Made by a program: the position numbers and the translations under genes | Origin: Clostridia bacterium | GTDB taxonomy: Bacteria > Bacillota > Clostridia > Oscillospirales > Ruminococcaceae | Direction: 5' to 3' | NCBI GenBank assembly: GCA_009929695.1 | Contig: RZZW01000004.1 | Location: 1 to 64,000 of the forward strand | DNA: 64,000 bases | The notes under the pieces: model-generated | What the model was told of the DNA's origin: nothing | Seen by the model: only the letters and a program-made list of their open reading frames with translations | Database searches by the model: none | Part shown: positions 62,800 to 64,000 of the stretch, piece by piece | Position numbering within the stretch: position 1 is the first letter of the stretch | Layout of the letters: every line of letters begins with the position of its first letter

Positions 62800-63936
62800 T
62801 TATTTGCCAAGCGATGCATTGACAATCTGTGCAGCTTCATCGTTAGCCACGTGTTCGTTTGCGGTGTGTGCAAAATAATATTTTCCTGCTTTATCCGTGA
62901 GGAAGAAATAATACGGATTTGCCGTGTCCCAATATGGACTTGACTGATATTTCAGCGTGTTTGTCATAGCGTCAAGGCCTGGGTTCGATATTGGCCCTGC
63001 CGGCAAACCGACCTTTTCATACGTATTATAATTGTTGTAAACCTCTACGGGGATTGCGTCCCATCCACCATAGTATGGCGCTATTGTGTTGTAGATATAG
63101 TTGTTTTCGGCGTCCTTTTGCAGATAGCTGCTGCAATTGCTCTCAAGCTTGTTGACGATAGAGTTTTCGGCAAGGCGCGACATGAACACCGCTGCTACGT
63201 CACTTTGGTGGTCGACAAGCCCTGCTTCTTCTTGAACGATTGAGGACAGCGTGACAAATTCTGTGAGCGTGAAGCCCATTGACTCGACCTGCGCGTACAT
63301 TTCGTCTGTGAATTTTGAGTCAAACTCGGTATAGATTTTGTTGACGATATCATATGCGGTGGCGTCCTTGAAGAACTCGTATGTTTCAGGGAAAAGATAG
63401 CCCTCGCACGCCATGAACTGGCTCGGGTTTTCGTCGCGCTTGCTCCAGAATTTAAGATGGCTGAAATCGCCTGTGTTGGCGACCTCTAGGAACTCTGCGG
63501 AGGTGCAAAGACCGGCTTCTTCAAGGCGCGCGCCGAACTGAACAGCCGTCGTGCCCTCTGGGAATGTGACGATGACGGTGTCTCTGTCCTTATTTGTCGT
63601 TTGCAGCGTCGTGATTATTTCGTCGTATGACATGGCCGAATTGAATGTAAATTCGCCATATTGCAGAGTTTCGGCAACGTCTTTTTGCTTTACGTAAAAG
63701 CGGAAAAGTATACCGTTTTTGATAATGCCCTCGGATTGAAGCTGCTTGCCGATTGTGGACGGCGACGAGCCCATCTCCACTATGATTGTCTTTTCAACCT
63801 CTGCGCCGCGTTTGCCATCGATATCGCCCTTTGCCAAGAAAAATGCTGCGCCTGCGGCAATTAAAATTATTGCCAAAAAGACTAAAATTGCGATTAAGCA
63901 GCCGTTTGGCCCGTTTCTTCTGCGTCGTCTTGCCAT
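62800..63936 (-). CDS. mltG: Endolytic transglycosylase MltG
   Basis: 378 aa. Short Arg-rich cytoplasmic tail, one membrane helix (about 13-35), a LysM-like part, then the YceG domain: VQEEAGLVDHQSDVAAVFMSRL (near 211-232, catalytic Glu), and ISNPGLDAMTNTLKYQSSPYW (near 318-338). It cleaves nascent glycan strands and sets chain length. Preceded by a hairpin at 63965-63988 and AGGTGT as ribosome site. Gene order with U32 matches Bacillus. Confidence 0.93.
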   Translation of the reverse strand: MARRRRRNGPNGCLIAILVFLAIILIAAGAAFFLAKGDIDGKRGAEVEKTIIVEMGSSPSTIGKQLQSEGIIKNGILFRFYVKQKDVAETLQYGEFTFNSAMSYDEIITTLQTTNKDRDTVIVTFPEGTTAVQFGARLEEAGLCTSAEFLEVANTGDFSHLKFWSKRDENPSQFMACEGYLFPETYEFFKDATAYDIVNKIYTEFDSKFTDEMYAQVESMGFTLTEFVTLSSIVQEEAGLVDHQSDVAAVFMSRLAENSIVNKLESNCSSYLQKDAENNYIYNTIAPYYGGWDAIPVEVYNNYNTYEKVGLPAGPISNPGLDAMTNTLKYQSSPYWDTANPYYFFLTDKAGKYYFAHTANEHVANDEAAQIVNASLGK

Positions 63937-63964
63937 GTTTTACACCTCATATAATAACTTTTTA

Positions 63965-63988
63965 CTGTAAAGTGATTTCGCTTTACAG
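63965..63988. other. Perfect 8-bp hairpin upstream of mltG
   Basis: CTGTAAAG and CTTTACAG pair around an eight-base loop 29 bases upstream of the mltG start. It may end an upstream gene outside the window (TAAAAAG follows on the minus strand) or be an operator. Confidence 0.4.
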
Positions 63989-64000
63989 ATTGCTTTTTAA

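Overview
The window looks like chromosome from an anaerobic, gut-type clostridium (Bacillota; Oscillospiraceae/Ruminococcaceae-like is my best guess). The reasons are the low-GC Gram-positive gene orders (tig-clpP-clpX; rplS-lepB-rbgA-rnhB; coaE-threonylcarbamoyl-AMP synthase-prfA), a T-box leader, reverse rubrerythrin, ApbE next to a Gx transporter, and DUF1540/DUF951/DUF4364/DUF4358/DUF815 proteins. Almost everything is ordinary vertically inherited chromosome. I see no prophage, integrase, transposase, CRISPR array, rRNA or tRNA gene.

Layout. 0.1-4.6 kb: protein quality control (clpX, clpP, trigger factor), a phosphoesterase and a Cys-rich DUF1540 protein. 4.7-9.9 kb: thrC, then the rplS-lepB-rbgA-rnhB-yraN group read leftward, and pduL. 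10-11.7 kb: family-4 uracil-DNA glycosylase and a broken two-part ATPase gene. 11.7-20 kb: complete potassium operon kdpFABC-kdpDE, preceded by an unannotated 57-residue membrane ORF; kdpB carries an in-frame stop. 20-25 kb: aminopeptidase, lytic transglycosylase, coaE, tRNA t6A synthase, prfA. 25-28.3 kb: S1 protein, a striking 277-nt two-armed inverted-repeat/RNA-like element, DUF4364 and ilvA. 28.4-34.6 kb: accessory-like stretch with a DUF815 ATPase, two paralogous exported proteins of unknown function, a small secreted protein and two ECF sigma/anti-sigma pairs. 34.7-38.4 kb: ilvBNC under a T-box. 38.5-48.5 kb: GH2 hydrolase, nuclease-helicase fusion, rubrerythrin, Gx/ApbE, lipoprotein, MBOAT plus DHHW acyl-transfer pair. 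48.5-57.4 kb: dppABCDF-like transporter with an FAD reductase, a YhcH/NanQ protein and a divergent RpiR regulator. 57.4-64 kb: LUD protein, HAD phosphatase, QueT transporter behind a possible preQ1 riboswitch, GtrA, Fe-alcohol dehydrogenase, YeaQ-type protein, peptidase U32 and MltG.

The non-coding DNA is the richest part. There are five copies of one ~80-bp inverted repeat at gene ends, three other palindromic elements, several clean sigma-A promoters with 17-bp spacers, and three genes or mini-genes whose Shine-Dalgarno lies in the 3' arm of a hairpin. Three reading frames are interrupted: an A6-tract frameshift in the ATPase gene, an in-frame TAA in kdpB, and a probable A6-tract frameshift that removes the signal-peptide start of the 30401-31252 gene. 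Recurrent loss of one A from A-runs may reflect base-calling or assembly error rather than biology.

All calls come from reading the sequence and family knowledge; no search was run.
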